NCBI GenBank assembly: GCA_013215465.1
Contig: JABSOW010000014.1
Location: forward strand, 1-64,000
Reading direction: 5' to 3'
DNA from: Colwellia sp.
Lineage (GTDB): Bacteria; Pseudomonadota; Gammaproteobacteria; Enterobacterales; Alteromonadaceae
Length of the DNA stretch: 64,000 nucleotides
Numbering within the stretch: the first letter of the stretch is position 1; each line of letters opens with the position of its first letter. Positions 45,407 through 55,542 of the stretch are shown one piece after another. The notes below the pieces were generated by a model. It saw only the letters and a program-made list of their open reading frames with translations. It did not search any database and was not told where the DNA came from. A program made the position numbers and the translations under genes.

Positions 45407-47419
45407 TTATTGTAATGCTTGAAATAACTTATTTGCCACAAAAGGTTTTTTTAACAAAATAGGCGTGTCTTCATCTGGTTTATGGTGCTGTTGAAAATAG
45501 CCACTCATCAGTACAATTTTACAGTTAGGCGAGCGACTCTTTAACAAGGTAGCAAGCTCAAAGCCATCTTTATTACCCGGCATACAGATATCTGAAACCA
45601 TACCATACAAGTCATTAATAGTATTGATAAGTTGTTCGGCCTCGTCACTATCATTCGCCTCAATAACATTTAAGCCAAAGGATATTAACTGCTCTCTAAT
45701 AATCGCGCGTACATCATGATCATCTTCAACCAATAACATCAGTTTATTTGAGAAGTTTGTTTCTTTCACTACTTTTTCAGCGGCATGGCTCGTAGGGTTT
45801 GAATTTGGATCTTCTTCCTTATAGGTAAGTAAGGGTAATAACAACGATATTTTAGCGCCGCCATTTTTACGGTTAGCAATACGAATGTAACCTTGCGATT
45901 GTTTGATAAAGCCAAACACCATACTTAAGCCAAGGCCAGAGCCTTGGTGAGTAGGTTTTGTGGTGAAAAATGGTTCAAATGCTTTATTTATTGCTTGCTC
46001 AGAGAAGCCCTGACCTTTATCAATTATCGAAATTTCAAGGTAGTCACCTAATTTAACTTCTTCATCAAAGAATAAGGTGTCTTTCACTATTCTTTTATTA
46101 GCAATTATCGTGATGTCGCCGCCGTTTGGCATGGCATCTTTGGCATTTAATACTAAATTAATTAAACAATTTTCTAACTGATTAGCATCTACATAAGTTT
46201 GTAATTTTTCACTTGAATAATCAGTGTTAATGGTGATTTTACTTGGTAAAGAGCCTTTCAATAACTCGATTGTTTCATCAATCAATACCGTAATATTTAC
46301 TCTACAGGGCAGTAAATATTGTCGTCGTGAAAAGGCTAATAAACGGTTAGTAATATCACTGCCTTTTTGCGAGGCTTTTATTGCCGGAATTAAACGGGAT
46401 AATAACGGTTTGTTATTTTCATTATCTTGCTGTGCAGCAAGTAAATTTCCTAAAATAATTGTGAGTATATTATTAAAGTCGTGGGCTAAACCACCGGCAA
46501 GTTGCCCAACGGCATTAATATGCTGCACTTGGGCTAATTGTTGTTGCGCTTGTTTACTTTCGCTCATTGCTTGCTGTAATTGCGCATTAGTTGTGGCTAG
46601 GGTTTTTGTTCGTGAGGCAACTTTTAAATCAAGTGTCTCAATGTTTTCACGCATTTGATTGACCATGTCGTCAAATGCTTTGCCTAAAATACCTAACTCA
46701 TCGGGTCGGGATATGCCACTGGTGACGGTTAAATCTCCTTGGCTCACTTTTTTTGCAACCAAAGCAAGTGAGTTTATTGGCTTAGTTACCCAATAGGAAA
46801 AAATTAAGGCTAAAACAATAGCGCCCATAAAGGTGATAAAGCCAATGGTTAAGATACGCTGGCTAAGCAGTTTACCACTACTTTGTAATTCGTCTATATA
46901 GACAGAAGAACAAATATACCAACCTAGTTCAGGTAAGTGACGAACTAAGGATAATTTACTATAACTGTAGTTATTGGCATCGCTAGGTTTATCCCATTTA
47001 TATTCAAGCTCTTTTCCTGTATCGGCAACAGCAATAAGCTCTTGTAAAATAGATTTTCCTGTCCGAGGATCTTTAAGTTGTAAGGCATTGGAGCCATTAA
47101 TATTAGGGTTCGGGTGATGTAGCATGTTGCCTTGTTCATCAAAAATGAAAAGATAACCTGTTTTGGCAATAACACTGTTTTTGATGATTTGGCGTAATCG
47201 GTGAACCACTTCTTCTTTCTGGGGCTTTAGGCTAAGTTGCATATTACTCGCTAATTCAAAGACGTTATTTAAGACTAAGCGACTAGCATTTTTTTCAATT
47301 TGGTATACTTCTTTATTAATTAACGGAACCGAATACCAATAGATACCAATAAGTAACACTAACAAAATGGAGGTGATGGCAGAAAAGAAAGTACGGGATA
47401 ATTTTTGCTGTAAAAACAT
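45407..47419 (-). CDS. hybrid sensor histidine kinase (Cache-HAMP-HisKA-HATPase-REC)
   Basis: 670 residues: membrane segments ~12-32 and ~188-210 bracket a periplasmic Cache domain with KTGYLFIFDEQGNMLHHPNP, likely sensing a small ligand. HAMP ~210-265, coiled coil, then HisKA with GLAHDFNNILTIILGN (phospho-His313). HATPase N/G boxes: LINLVLNAKDAMP, DKGQGFSE, GSGLGLSMVFGF. A C-terminal receiver (SDICMPGNKDG) makes it a hybrid. Paired with the regulator downstream. The genomic neighbours (acyl-CoA ligase, permease) hint at an organic-acid or similar signal, by inference only. Confidence 0.92.
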   Translation of the reverse strand: MFLQQKLSRTFFSAITSILLVLLIGIYWYSVPLINKEVYQIEKNASRLVLNNVFELASNMQLSLKPQKEEVVHRLRQIIKNSVIAKTGYLFIFDEQGNMLHHPNPNINGSNALQLKDPRTGKSILQELIAVADTGKELEYKWDKPSDANNYSYSKLSLVRHLPELGWYICSSVYIDELQSSGKLLSQRILTIGFITFMGAIVLALIFSYWVTKPINSLALVAKKVSQGDLTVTSGISRPDELGILGKAFDDMVNQMRENIETLDLKVASRTKTLATTNAQLQQAMSESKQAQQQLAQVQHINAVGQLAGGLAHDFNNILTIILGNLLAAQQDNENNKPLLSRLIPAIKASQKGSDITNRLLAFSRRQYLLPCRVNITVLIDETIELLKGSLPSKITINTDYSSEKLQTYVDANQLENCLINLVLNAKDAMPNGGDITIIANKRIVKDTLFFDEEVKLGDYLEISIIDKGQGFSEQAINKAFEPFFTTKPTHQGSGLGLSMVFGFIKQSQGYIRIANRKNGGAKISLLLPLLTYKEEDPNSNPTSHAAEKVVKETNFSNKLMLLVEDDHDVRAIIREQLISFGLNVIEANDSDEAEQLINTINDLYGMVSDICMPGNKDGFELATLLKSRSPNCKIVLMSGYFQQHHKPDEDTPILLKKPFVANKLFQALQ

Positions 47420-47452
47420 TAATCACCTGTGTTTAAGTAAACGATTTTTTAT

Positions 47453-47483
47453 TATAAAAAAAGGGCTGGCGAGAAGCCAGCCC
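47453..47483 (-). terminator. terminator of the acyl-CoA ligase operon
   Basis: On the minus strand GGGCTGGC (47483-47476) and GCCAGCCC (47470-47463) pair around TTCTC, followed by seven T. It is 90 bases after the ligase stop. Confidence 0.85.
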
Positions 47484-47571
47484 AAAAAATAGTAGCGTTG
47501 GGAATGGGCTATACTCAAGCAGTTTGAAGCTGTTTGAGTATATGACTACTATTCAGCAAAAAGCTTTCATA

Positions 47572-49197
47572 CTACTTATTGGCTTGCTCGCGCAGAATGA
47601 ATTTTTGTATTTTTCCCGTCGACGTTTTTGGTAGCTCACCAAATATAATGGTTTTAGGTGCTTTAAAGTGCGCCATATTGTCACGGCAAAAGCTGATCAT
47701 TTCCTGCTCCGTTATTTCAATATTTGGCATTGGAGTTATAAATGCGCAAGGAGTCTCACCCCATTTATCATCTTTTTTTGCTACCACGGCCACTTCTTGA
47801 ACCTTGGGATGGCGGTATAAAATATCTTCAACCTCAACGCTTGAAATGTTTTCACCACCTGAAATAATGACATCTTTAGAGCGATCTTTTATTTCAATAT
47901 AGCCATCGCTATGCCAAACCGCGATATCACCGGAATGAAGCCAACCGCCTTCAAAAGCAGCTTGCGTGGTAGAAGGGTTTTTTAGATAGCCCTTCATCAC
48001 TAGGTTGCCGCGCATAAATATTTCACCGACAGATTTACCATCCTTCGGTATGGGCTCTAAGGTTTCAGGATCGGCTACCATCAGTTGATCAAGCATGGGA
48101 GAGCGAACCCCTTGGCGAGATTTTAATTTAGCCTGTTGCTCTGCACTTTCTTCATTCCATTCGTCATGCCAAGCACAAACCACAGAAGGGCCATAGGTTT
48201 CAGTTAGGCCATAGGTGTGAGTTACTTTAAAACCAGAGGCTTCCATACCTTCAATCACTGAAGCTGGTGGTGGTGCGCCGGCTGTCATTACTTTCACTGG
48301 ATGATTGATATCAGCTTTTAATGAAGCTTCTGCACCGTTAAGCATATTTAATACAATAGGGGCACCACAAAAATAGCCTACTTTTTCCGTTCTAATTAAA
48401 TTAAATATAGGCTCTGCGCGCACATGACGTAAACTAACGCTGGTGCCAGCGGTTGCCGCAATTGACCAAGGAAAACACCAGCCGTTACAATGAAACATAG
48501 GTAGCGTCCATAAATAAACAGGATGCTCACCCATACTCCATGACATCACATTACTCACAGCATTAAGGTAGGCACCGCGGTAGTGATAAACTACCCCTTT
48601 CGGATCGCCTGTTGTGCCCGAGGTATAATTTAAGGTAATTGCATTCCATTCATTGATAGGTCGTAGCGGTTCAAAATCATCATCGCCTTCATCAAGCAAT
48701 TGATCATACGTTAAGGAGCCAATGAGTTCACCTTCGTTAAAGTTAGGATCGTCAATATCAATGACCAAGGGTTTATGTGGGATCATCCGTAATGCTTTTT
48801 TTACTATCGGGCTAAATTCTTTATCGGTAATTAACACTTTGGTTTCTGCATGCACGAGGATAAAAGCAATTGCTTCAGCATCAAGACGCGTATTAATAGA
48901 ATTGAGCACGGCACCGCTCATGGGTACACCAAAATGCAATTCAAAATGTTCGCTAATGTTTGGTGCTATCACTGATACCGTATCACCTCGGCCAATCCCT
49001 CGTTTTGCCAAAGCACTAGCAAAGCGGGTACAACGTTGAAAAACTTCTAACCAAGTGTGACGAATGTCACCATTTACTGTGGCCGTATTGTTTGGGTAAA
49101 CAAAGGCTGAACGCTCTAAAAACGAAATGGGCGTTAGCGCCATATAGTTAGCTTCATTTGGCTCTAAATACTGTTCAAAAATATTTATATTAGTCAT
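47572..49197 (-). CDS. acyl-CoA synthetase (AMP-forming)
   Basis: 541 residues. LNYTSGTTGDPKGVVYHYRG is the AMP-binding P-loop, THTYGLTETYGP the adenylate motif, and GWLHSGDIAVWHSDGYIEIKDRSKDVI with C-terminal KTSTGKIQKF (catalytic Lys) complete the ANL fold. The pattern is that of medium/branched-chain acyl-CoA ligases, including the DmdB-type 3-methylmercaptopropionate-CoA ligases common in marine bacteria. The substrate cannot be fixed. It is 17 bases downstream of the permease gene and read with it. Confidence 0.88.
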   Translation of the reverse strand: MTNINIFEQYLEPNEANYMALTPISFLERSAFVYPNNTATVNGDIRHTWLEVFQRCTRFASALAKRGIGRGDTVSVIAPNISEHFELHFGVPMSGAVLNSINTRLDAEAIAFILVHAETKVLITDKEFSPIVKKALRMIPHKPLVIDIDDPNFNEGELIGSLTYDQLLDEGDDDFEPLRPINEWNAITLNYTSGTTGDPKGVVYHYRGAYLNAVSNVMSWSMGEHPVYLWTLPMFHCNGWCFPWSIAATAGTSVSLRHVRAEPIFNLIRTEKVGYFCGAPIVLNMLNGAEASLKADINHPVKVMTAGAPPPASVIEGMEASGFKVTHTYGLTETYGPSVVCAWHDEWNEESAEQQAKLKSRQGVRSPMLDQLMVADPETLEPIPKDGKSVGEIFMRGNLVMKGYLKNPSTTQAAFEGGWLHSGDIAVWHSDGYIEIKDRSKDVIISGGENISSVEVEDILYRHPKVQEVAVVAKKDDKWGETPCAFITPMPNIEITEQEMISFCRDNMAHFKAPKTIIFGELPKTSTGKIQKFILREQANK

Positions 49198-49214
49198 TAT
49201 ATATTCTCCTATTA

Positions 49215-50630
49215 CTAAGTATTATTACTATTAGCTACTGTCTCTTTTTCCTGCGTTTCATCAGCAAAAATAATGTTATCTTCACTGTTATGCTTACCCA
49301 GTAATCTAGGTCGCTCAATTAGAAAATAAAGTACTACACCAATACATACAGCATACATGGTAGATTTAGGATCTGGCATTGCTAACGTAACCGCCACAAT
49401 ACCAGCAACACCTCGTTCAGTTGAATTTTTGAGCTGTTCCATACCAACCATAATACAAATGTAAGCGGTAAGCACTAACGTAAGAGAAAGCGCGATCGGT
49501 AATACCGGTTTAAATAAGGTCACTAAAGGTAGTGCGAATAGGGCAAGTAAACCACTGATCCAAAAAGTACCACCGCCACTATAAATTGATTCCATAGATT
49601 TACGGCCCATAGCATAACGCTCAGCAACGGTTGCGTGGGCAGCGGTCCATAATGGTCCTGCTAACCCAGGCCATGGCGCTAAAAACGCATGAAAACCATT
49701 ACGAATAGCGGTAACTAAATGAACACGATCAACATTTTCTTCTATTTTTTCATCAACGCGAATATGATCAATACGCTTCACTAAGGTAAAACCAACAAGA
49801 ATATCGCCAAAGGCAATAACATAGGCAATTATTGCTGTTGGGATGGCTAGTAAGAATACCTCCAAATCAGGGTAACCAACGGTAAAGGGTAAATAGTCCC
49901 ACATTAACGAAAAATTAGGGTTAGTAATGCCCCATTCTATTTCAGGTAACGGGTATTCACCGACAGCCCAACCAACAAGCATGGCAATGATCATTCCAGG
50001 TACCATGCCAAAGTTAGCAATGCTTCGGGCAAAAGAGTTTTCATTAACGACATTTTTAAAAGAAAGAGAAAATAAGATATAGGCTGAAATAATAGAGCCA
50101 ACAATCAATGAAATTGGCGTGGCATCAATACGACCACCAATTTTTAGCTCTCCCATCATTGCTGCCATACCGGCACCAATAATAATGCCACATTTTAGTG
50201 AGTTTGGAATAACATCAACTAGCTTAGAGCCTAGACGGGTTGCCCCTAAAATAAGAAAAATAATAGAGACTTCAATTTGTAGGGCAAACAATGCTCTTAT
50301 TGCTTCAGGCCCCGGCTCAAAACCTTTTAAATACAGTAATACCACGGGAATTGCAGGCGTTATCCAACCGGGAACCAAGGGAACACCAAGTAATGCCGGC
50401 AAAATATAGCCTATACCGGCAATAAAAGTAAAAGCTAATGCTGCTTCATATGGCATGCCTAAATAGCTTTCAAGTAACGGAATCATGGCCAAACCAACCA
50501 CGAACATAAAAAAGCCTTGTATCATTTCTGGTAGTTCCCAGCGGTAATGAATAAAAGGTAATCTGATTTTAAATGGCCCTGCTGGCCAGTATGGTTGTTC
50601 GTCTCCGTGCGCACGCTTAATGAATTGCAT
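49215..50630 (-). CDS. NCS2-like permease, substrate unknown
   Basis: The start ATG 50630 (MQFIKRAHGDEQPYWP) follows AGGAATATC; an in-frame upstream start would add 30 residues without a site. About 12-14 membrane segments; WITPAIPVVLL, GIIIGAGMAAMMGELKIGG and FGDILVGFTLVKR suggest a nucleobase-cation-symporter-2/SLC23-like fold, but a typical NCS2 motif is not obvious. It precedes the acyl-CoA ligase, so a carboxylate that is then activated is a reasonable guess. Confidence 0.7.
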   Translation of the reverse strand: MQFIKRAHGDEQPYWPAGPFKIRLPFIHYRWELPEMIQGFFMFVVGLAMIPLLESYLGMPYEAALAFTFIAGIGYILPALLGVPLVPGWITPAIPVVLLYLKGFEPGPEAIRALFALQIEVSIIFLILGATRLGSKLVDVIPNSLKCGIIIGAGMAAMMGELKIGGRIDATPISLIVGSIISAYILFSLSFKNVVNENSFARSIANFGMVPGMIIAMLVGWAVGEYPLPEIEWGITNPNFSLMWDYLPFTVGYPDLEVFLLAIPTAIIAYVIAFGDILVGFTLVKRIDHIRVDEKIEENVDRVHLVTAIRNGFHAFLAPWPGLAGPLWTAAHATVAERYAMGRKSMESIYSGGGTFWISGLLALFALPLVTLFKPVLPIALSLTLVLTAYICIMVGMEQLKNSTERGVAGIVAVTLAMPDPKSTMYAVCIGVVLYFLIERPRLLGKHNSEDNIIFADETQEKETVANSNNT

Positions 50631-50957
50631 TGATATTCCTGCGGTTGTTTTTAATATTACCTTGCAGTGAACTATGAAAATATTGCAGAAATTTTTCGAC
50701 AATGTGACCAAATGTAACAAGAAAAAATGATGTTTGAGGGCGATGATAGTGAAATATTTATTACTTGTTTGTACAGCTAAAGGGAAGAAATCATAACCAG
50801 CTTGAGTTTCAGCCTAACTCATTGAATGTCTTAAAAAGTATTTTTTCATTTTAAAGATAAAAAAGGCTTTATCTTTTTATTTGATGACTAAGACTAAAGG
50901 ACCAGAAAAATAAGAAAAATATTATGAGAAGTTTAAATAATTATTCATTGGTTATTA
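50631..50957. other. intergenic stretch upstream of ndk
   Basis: No gene seen. AT-rich, with promoter expected for the permease operon on the minus strand. Confidence 0.4.
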
Positions 50958-50987
50958 TTAGAAGTTTTATGCTATTTCGTTTATAAT
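50958..50987 (+). promoter_or_regulatory. putative ndk promoter
   Basis: TTAGAA (50958-50963), 18 bases, TATAAT (50982-50987). A leader of about 80 bases to the ndk ATG. Confidence 0.45.
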
Positions 50988-51071
50988 CGCGCCAAAATTT
51001 GTAGATGTCAGTTTGTTGATCTGGTGTCTACTTAATAACACTAAAATTTAAATTTATTAAAAGGGCTTATC

Positions 51072-51503
51072 ATGGCTATCGAACGTACTTTTTCTATCGT
51101 AAAACCAGACGCAGTTGCTAAAAACTTCATTGGTCAAATCTACAACCGTTTTGAAACTGCTGGTTTAAAAATTGTTGCTGCTAAAATGATTCACTTAAGC
51201 CAAGAAAAAGCGGAAGGTTTCTATGCTGAACATAGCGAACGTCCTTTCTTTGCTGCTTTAGTTGAATTTATGACTTCTGGTCCAGTAATGGTACAAGTTT
51301 TAGAAGGCGAAAACGCTGTTCTTAAAAACCGTGAAATTATGGGTGCTACTAACCCAGCTGAAGCGCTTGCTGGTACTATCCGTGCTGATCTTGCTGATTC
51401 AATTGATGAAAATGCTGCTCACGGTTCTGATGCTTTAGAATCAGCTGCACGTGAAATTGCTTACTTCTTCAGTGATGAAGAGATCTGCTCACGCACTCGT
51501 TAA
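51072..51503 (+). CDS. ndk: nucleoside diphosphate kinase
   Basis: Transfers phosphate between NTPs and NDPs via a phospho-His. [14 protein letters not shown], the ATP-site [18 protein letters not shown], and [20 protein letters not shown] with the catalytic His. 143 residues is the norm. It opens the conserved ndk-to-der cluster and is followed by a strong terminator. Codon use (GCT, CGT, CTT) looks biased to high expression. Confidence 0.98.
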   Translation: MAIERTFSIVKPDAVAKNFIGQIYNRFETAGLKIVAAKMIHLSQEKAEGFYAEHSERPFFAALVEFMTSGPVMVQVLEGENAVLKNREIMGATNPAEALAGTIRADLADSIDENAAHGSDALESAAREIAYFFSDEEICSRTR

Positions 51504-51646
51504 TTCATTTTTAAACTTCACTCTTTTACTGATTTTTTGGTCAAAAGTACTCACCTATGATGTAGGCTCTGTGCTTTATGCTTGAACTCAGTTGAAATTG
51601 TATTGTTTAATAGCTTAATTCAAATGGCTTAAGCGATGAATTAATT

Positions 51647-51690
51647 AAAAGGATTTTGCTGAGTGATCAGTAAAATCCTTTTTGTATTTT
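51647..51690 (+). terminator. ndk terminator
   Basis: AAAAGGATTTTGCTGA (51647-51662) pairs with TCAGTAAAATCCTTTT (51667-51682) around GTGA, followed by TGTATTTT. Confidence 0.85.
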
Positions 51691-51795
51691 ATGCTTAAGC
51701 ATAAAATTGCGAAATTCGCTTGAAAAGCGTACAATTCGCGGCCTTGTTTTATCTTTTCCCTGTTCTTTTCTGTATAAATTGTGAGAGTTTGTTGT

Positions 51796-52980
51796 ATGAG
51801 TGACCCTATCGTCAAAGAAAGCGTCAAAGAAGTTGCTAATAAAAGCAGCAAAGTTAATCTATTAAATCTTGACCACCAAGGGTTGCGAGAGTATTTTTCC
51901 TCAATTGGTGAAAAGCCTTTTAGAGCTGATCAAATAATGAAATGGATTTATCACTTTGGCTACAGTGATTTTGAGCTGATGACAAATATCAATAGAAAGC
52001 TTCGGGAAAAATTACAACGTAATTGTGAAATTAAAGCACCAGAAATTTCTAAAAAACAAGTGTCGAAAGATGGCACCATTAAATATGCTTTGGTATTAGA
52101 AGGTGGTCAAGAAATTGAAACTGTGTGGATCCCTGAAAATGGTCGCGCAACTTTATGTGTATCATCACAGGTGGGCTGTGCGCTTGAATGTACTTTCTGT
52201 GCTACTGCCCAGCAAGGTTTTAATCGTAATTTATCGATGTCAGAAATTATTGGTCAAGTATGGCGAGTCGCTAATGACATTGGTGCCACGCGCATTACCG
52301 GTAAAAGACCAATTACCAATATCGTTATGATGGGCATGGGCGAGCCATTACTCAACATGAAAAACTTAATTCCAGCCCTTGATACCATGCTAAATGATCT
52401 AGGTTATGGTTTATCAAAGCGCCGAGTGACAGTAAGTACCTCCGGTGTTGTCCCTGCACTTGATATGCTAAAAGCTAAAATTGATTGTGCCTTAGCTATT
52501 TCAATTCATGCTCCCGACAATACTTTGCGTGATGAATTGGTACCTATCAATAAAAAATATCCATTAGAAGAGTTTCTTAAAGCGGCAGGTCGTTATATCG
52601 AAGGCTCTAAAGCCAATAAGCAAGTGACAATCGAGTATGTGATGTTAGATCATGTCAATGATTCAACGGATCAAGCGCATGCATTAGCGCACGTATTAAA
52701 AGGTTTACCCAGTAAAATTAATTTGATCCCTTTTAACCCCTATCCGGGTTCTCCGTATAAACGGCCAAGTAACTCTCGCATTGATCGTTTTGATAAAGTT
52801 TTACAAAGCTATGGCTTAACGGTTATTACCCGGAGAGCGCGTGGCGAAGATATAGATGCCGCCTGTGGGCAATTAGCGGGGGATGTTTTCGATCGAACTA
52901 AACGTACCCAATTACAACAGAACGCACAAACAGAAAAAAAACAGGTGAAAGCTGGTGATATTTCGGTAAAGATAGTCTGA
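51796..52980 (+). CDS. rlmN: dual-specificity 23S rRNA/tRNA A2 methyltransferase RlmN
   Basis: Radical SAM enzyme methylating C2 of A2503 in 23S rRNA and A37 of some tRNAs. [18 protein letters not shown] has the CxxxCxxC cluster; GMGEPLLN and C-terminal [17 protein letters not shown] (catalytic Cys) are diagnostic. ATG 51796 chosen; GTG at 51781 is possible. 394 residues. Confidence 0.97.
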   Translation: MSDPIVKESVKEVANKSSKVNLLNLDHQGLREYFSSIGEKPFRADQIMKWIYHFGYSDFELMTNINRKLREKLQRNCEIKAPEISKKQVSKDGTIKYALVLEGGQEIETVWIPENGRATLCVSSQVGCALECTFCATAQQGFNRNLSMSEIIGQVWRVANDIGATRITGKRPITNIVMMGMGEPLLNMKNLIPALDTMLNDLGYGLSKRRVTVSTSGVVPALDMLKAKIDCALAISIHAPDNTLRDELVPINKKYPLEEFLKAAGRYIEGSKANKQVTIEYVMLDHVNDSTDQAHALAHVLKGLPSKINLIPFNPYPGSPYKRPSNSRIDRFDKVLQSYGLTVITRRARGEDIDAACGQLAGDVFDRTKRTQLQQNAQTEKKQVKAGDISVKIV

Positions 52981-53048
52981 TCACGTTACTATCTTAAAAA
53001 TTAAGCATAATAGCATTTAACCATGGTTGGTACATTAGGAATAAACCT

Positions 53049-54299
53049 TTGACTAAAAAACGAATTTCATCACTCATTGTCGCGGTATTATCCGTGGCAA
53101 TGTCAGGGTGTGTTACGCAAGAGTTTACCCATAATAAAACGCCGGTGGTGAAAAACCAAGCCAATAGAAATGATATGGCGGCAACGCGTATTTCACTTGG
53201 TTTAGGTTATTTGAAAATTAGCAACATGGCTCAAGCCAAGCAAAATTTAGAAAAAGCGAAAAAATTTGCGCCCGACATGGTGCAAGTATACACAGCATTT
53301 GCTCATTATTATGAAACAGTTGGTGAAAATGAATTAACCATTAAGTCATTTGAAAAAGCGCTGTCGCTTAAAAGTGATGATGCCGATACTTTAAATAACT
53401 ATGGCGTGTATTTGTGTCGTCAAGATCAAATAGCCGCGGCAGAAAAACAGTTTTTAAAAGCTATCGCAGTACCTAGTTATATCTTAGTGGCTAAAAGTTA
53501 TGATAATTTATCGGCTTGTTTTTTACAAAAAGACAATTTTGTCAAAGCCGAACTGTATTTGCATAAAGCGATTATGCATAGCCCAAGCAGTTCATCGATA
53601 TTATTTCAAATGGTACGTTTACAATATGCCATGGGGGAGTTTAGCCAAGCTAAAACATTTGAACAGCGTTTTGAAAAAGTAACCCGACGCTTTACTCCAC
53701 AGTCTTTAGCTTTAGCCTATAAAGTTTATTGGAAGTTAGGGCAGCGCCGTACCGCTAAAAATTATGGCACTATGTTAGTGAAAATGTACCCACAATCATG
53801 GGAGGCACAACAATATTTGTTGAATGAACTTGAACTAATTGAAGCGGATAACTTAGCGAAAAGGTATAAATTAACGCAACTGAGTGAAACGCCTACTAAA
53901 TCAAAAAAACGTGTGGTAAAACTGTCTCCTAAAAAGGCCTTACCAAGTAAGGCAGTAAATAATTCTCGGTTAGTTGAATCGAACGTAAGCACGAAAAAAG
54001 TTATTTATGCAGCCGCGAATCCTGAGCTAATTAATGCCGCTTTGACCATGGGAAGTGTTAAAGCTATAACGTCAGTTTTTGACCAAAAGCAGGCAATAGT
54101 TACTCCAGTTTCTGCACCAAAGGTATCAGTTAACACGCGTGAAAAAATTAAACACGTTGTGGTTTTAACGGCAGCTAAAACGGCACAAAATGAGCTAACT
54201 AAAGCAGACGAGATAGTTTTAGCGGAACAAGAAATACCCCTTGAAGGTCGAGAAATATTTCACATTGCTAAAAAACCAATTTTAATTATAGAAGATTAA
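53049..54299 (+). CDS. pilW: PilW (PilF) type IV pilus biogenesis lipoprotein, C-terminally truncated
   Basis: Lipobox VLSVAMSGC and five to six TPR-like repeats (ISLGLGYLKISNMAQAKQNLEKA..., TLNNYGVYLCRQDQ) match PilW/PilF, which helps secretin PilQ multimerise. After the TPR part (~260) there is a long low-complexity linker to a stop at 54297. Reading on in frame gives a LysM domain (see finding), so the ancestral gene ran to 54535. The 416-residue product keeps the TPR core. It sits upstream of rodZ as in E. coli. Confidence 0.88.
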   Translation: MTKKRISSLIVAVLSVAMSGCVTQEFTHNKTPVVKNQANRNDMAATRISLGLGYLKISNMAQAKQNLEKAKKFAPDMVQVYTAFAHYYETVGENELTIKSFEKALSLKSDDADTLNNYGVYLCRQDQIAAAEKQFLKAIAVPSYILVAKSYDNLSACFLQKDNFVKAELYLHKAIMHSPSSSSILFQMVRLQYAMGEFSQAKTFEQRFEKVTRRFTPQSLALAYKVYWKLGQRRTAKNYGTMLVKMYPQSWEAQQYLLNELELIEADNLAKRYKLTQLSETPTKSKKRVVKLSPKKALPSKAVNNSRLVESNVSTKKVIYAAANPELINAALTMGSVKAITSVFDQKQAIVTPVSAPKVSVNTREKIKHVVVLTAAKTAQNELTKADEIVLAEQEIPLEGREIFHIAKKPILIIED

Positions 54300-54535
54300 G
54301 CTAAAATAGCAGAGTCGTTAACCAGTGCTTCTACAAAAACTCAACAAATCGGCAGTGTTAGTAATAAACTTCCAAGTATTGATGTGGTAAGTACCAGTGA
54401 TACTTTGTCTGGTATTTCTATCCAATATAACATCAAGATTAAGGCGTTACGTCGTTGGAATAATCTTACCGGTAATAAAAAATACGTATTAATGATAAAT
54501 TACACTTAATAGCTCCTAAGATGGTGACGGAATAA
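54300..54535 (+). pseudogene. LysM-domain tail cut off from pilW
   Basis: In frame after the pilW TAA, SDTLSGISIQYNIKIKALRRW and NNLT form a LysM (peptidoglycan-binding) motif. The frame then slips: adding one A to the six-A run at about 54475-54480 restores KIRINDKLHLIAPKMVTE and a TAA directly before the rodZ ATG. So one nonsense codon and one base deletion separate it from pilW. Confidence 0.8.
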
Positions 54536-55510
54536 ATGAATAAAGAAGTTTTAGCGGCGGAAAACGCTAAGCAAGTGGATGAACTTTGTGAAAATATGGA
54601 AGTTGTTGGTCCTGGCTTAATGTTGAGTGAAGCACGAAAAAAATTATCTCTCAGTGTAGACGATGTAAGCAACAGGTTAAATTTTCGAACAAACTTAGTT
54701 AATGAAATAGAACAAGATATTTTTGATCAATCGTTACCTGCAACGTTTAATCGTGGTTATTTACGTAATTATGCTAAATTAGTCTCGGTTGATATTAGTG
54801 AGGTAATGAGTGCTTATGACATGCTTGGTGTCGCTGAAGTACAACGTAGCGAAATGCAAAGTTTTTCTAATTTAACCGAAAAACAAGCAGAGCATAGCCG
54901 TTTGATGTGGTTTAGTTATTTAATTGCCGCCATTTTGTTTGGCTTGATGGTGTTATGGTGGCTGCAAGAAGCAAAACTGTCGGTTGATTTGTTTGATAAT
55001 TCAAAGCAAGAGCAACAAATCAATAATGATATAGCTGATTTAAGCGTAGCTAAAAAAAGTGTTGTCGCAGCTGAATTACCTAAGACACAAAAAATTGCCG
55101 CAGATGAAACGACTAAAGCTATCGAGAGCGTACCAATAGACCTTGTCCCAGCTATTGCTGAACAAAGTCTAGATGCAGTAGATGCAGTAGTTGCAGAGCA
55201 ACTTGAAGCTAAAATAGCGCTTGAAATTGAGCCAAACACTAAAACTGAACCAGCGCCTGATATCAGCACGGCCGTGTTTACCTTTTCTGGTGACTGTTGG
55301 GTTAATATTTATGATGCCACTGGTGAACGCATTGCCTGGGGCGTTAAAAAATCAGGTTACGTTATGACTATTACTGGTAAAGCACCGTTAAAGGTAACGT
55401 TAGGTAAACCGGAGTTGGCGACGATTGATTTTAATAGCAAACCTGTTGATATGTCGTCTTTTAATGTCGGTAATATTGCTAAGTTTACCTTACCGTTAAT
55501 CTCACAATAA
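54536..55510 (+). CDS. rodZ: cytoskeleton protein RodZ
   Basis: Membrane protein linking MreB to the cell-wall machinery. HTH of the Xre type (LSEARKKLSLSVDDVSNRLN, ~30-90), one membrane helix (LMWFSYLIAAILFGLMVLWW, ~123-142), a linker, then a C-terminal DUF4115 beta domain (DCWVNIYDATGERIAWG). 324 residues, near E. coli (337). The start abuts the expected end of the ancestral pilW frame. Confidence 0.95.
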   Translation: MNKEVLAAENAKQVDELCENMEVVGPGLMLSEARKKLSLSVDDVSNRLNFRTNLVNEIEQDIFDQSLPATFNRGYLRNYAKLVSVDISEVMSAYDMLGVAEVQRSEMQSFSNLTEKQAEHSRLMWFSYLIAAILFGLMVLWWLQEAKLSVDLFDNSKQEQQINNDIADLSVAKKSVVAAELPKTQKIAADETTKAIESVPIDLVPAIAEQSLDAVDAVVAEQLEAKIALEIEPNTKTEPAPDISTAVFTFSGDCWVNIYDATGERIAWGVKKSGYVMTITGKAPLKVTLGKPELATIDFNSKPVDMSSFNVGNIAKFTLPLISQ

Positions 55511-55542
55511 AGACCCAATGTAGAATTACAAAAGAATAAATT

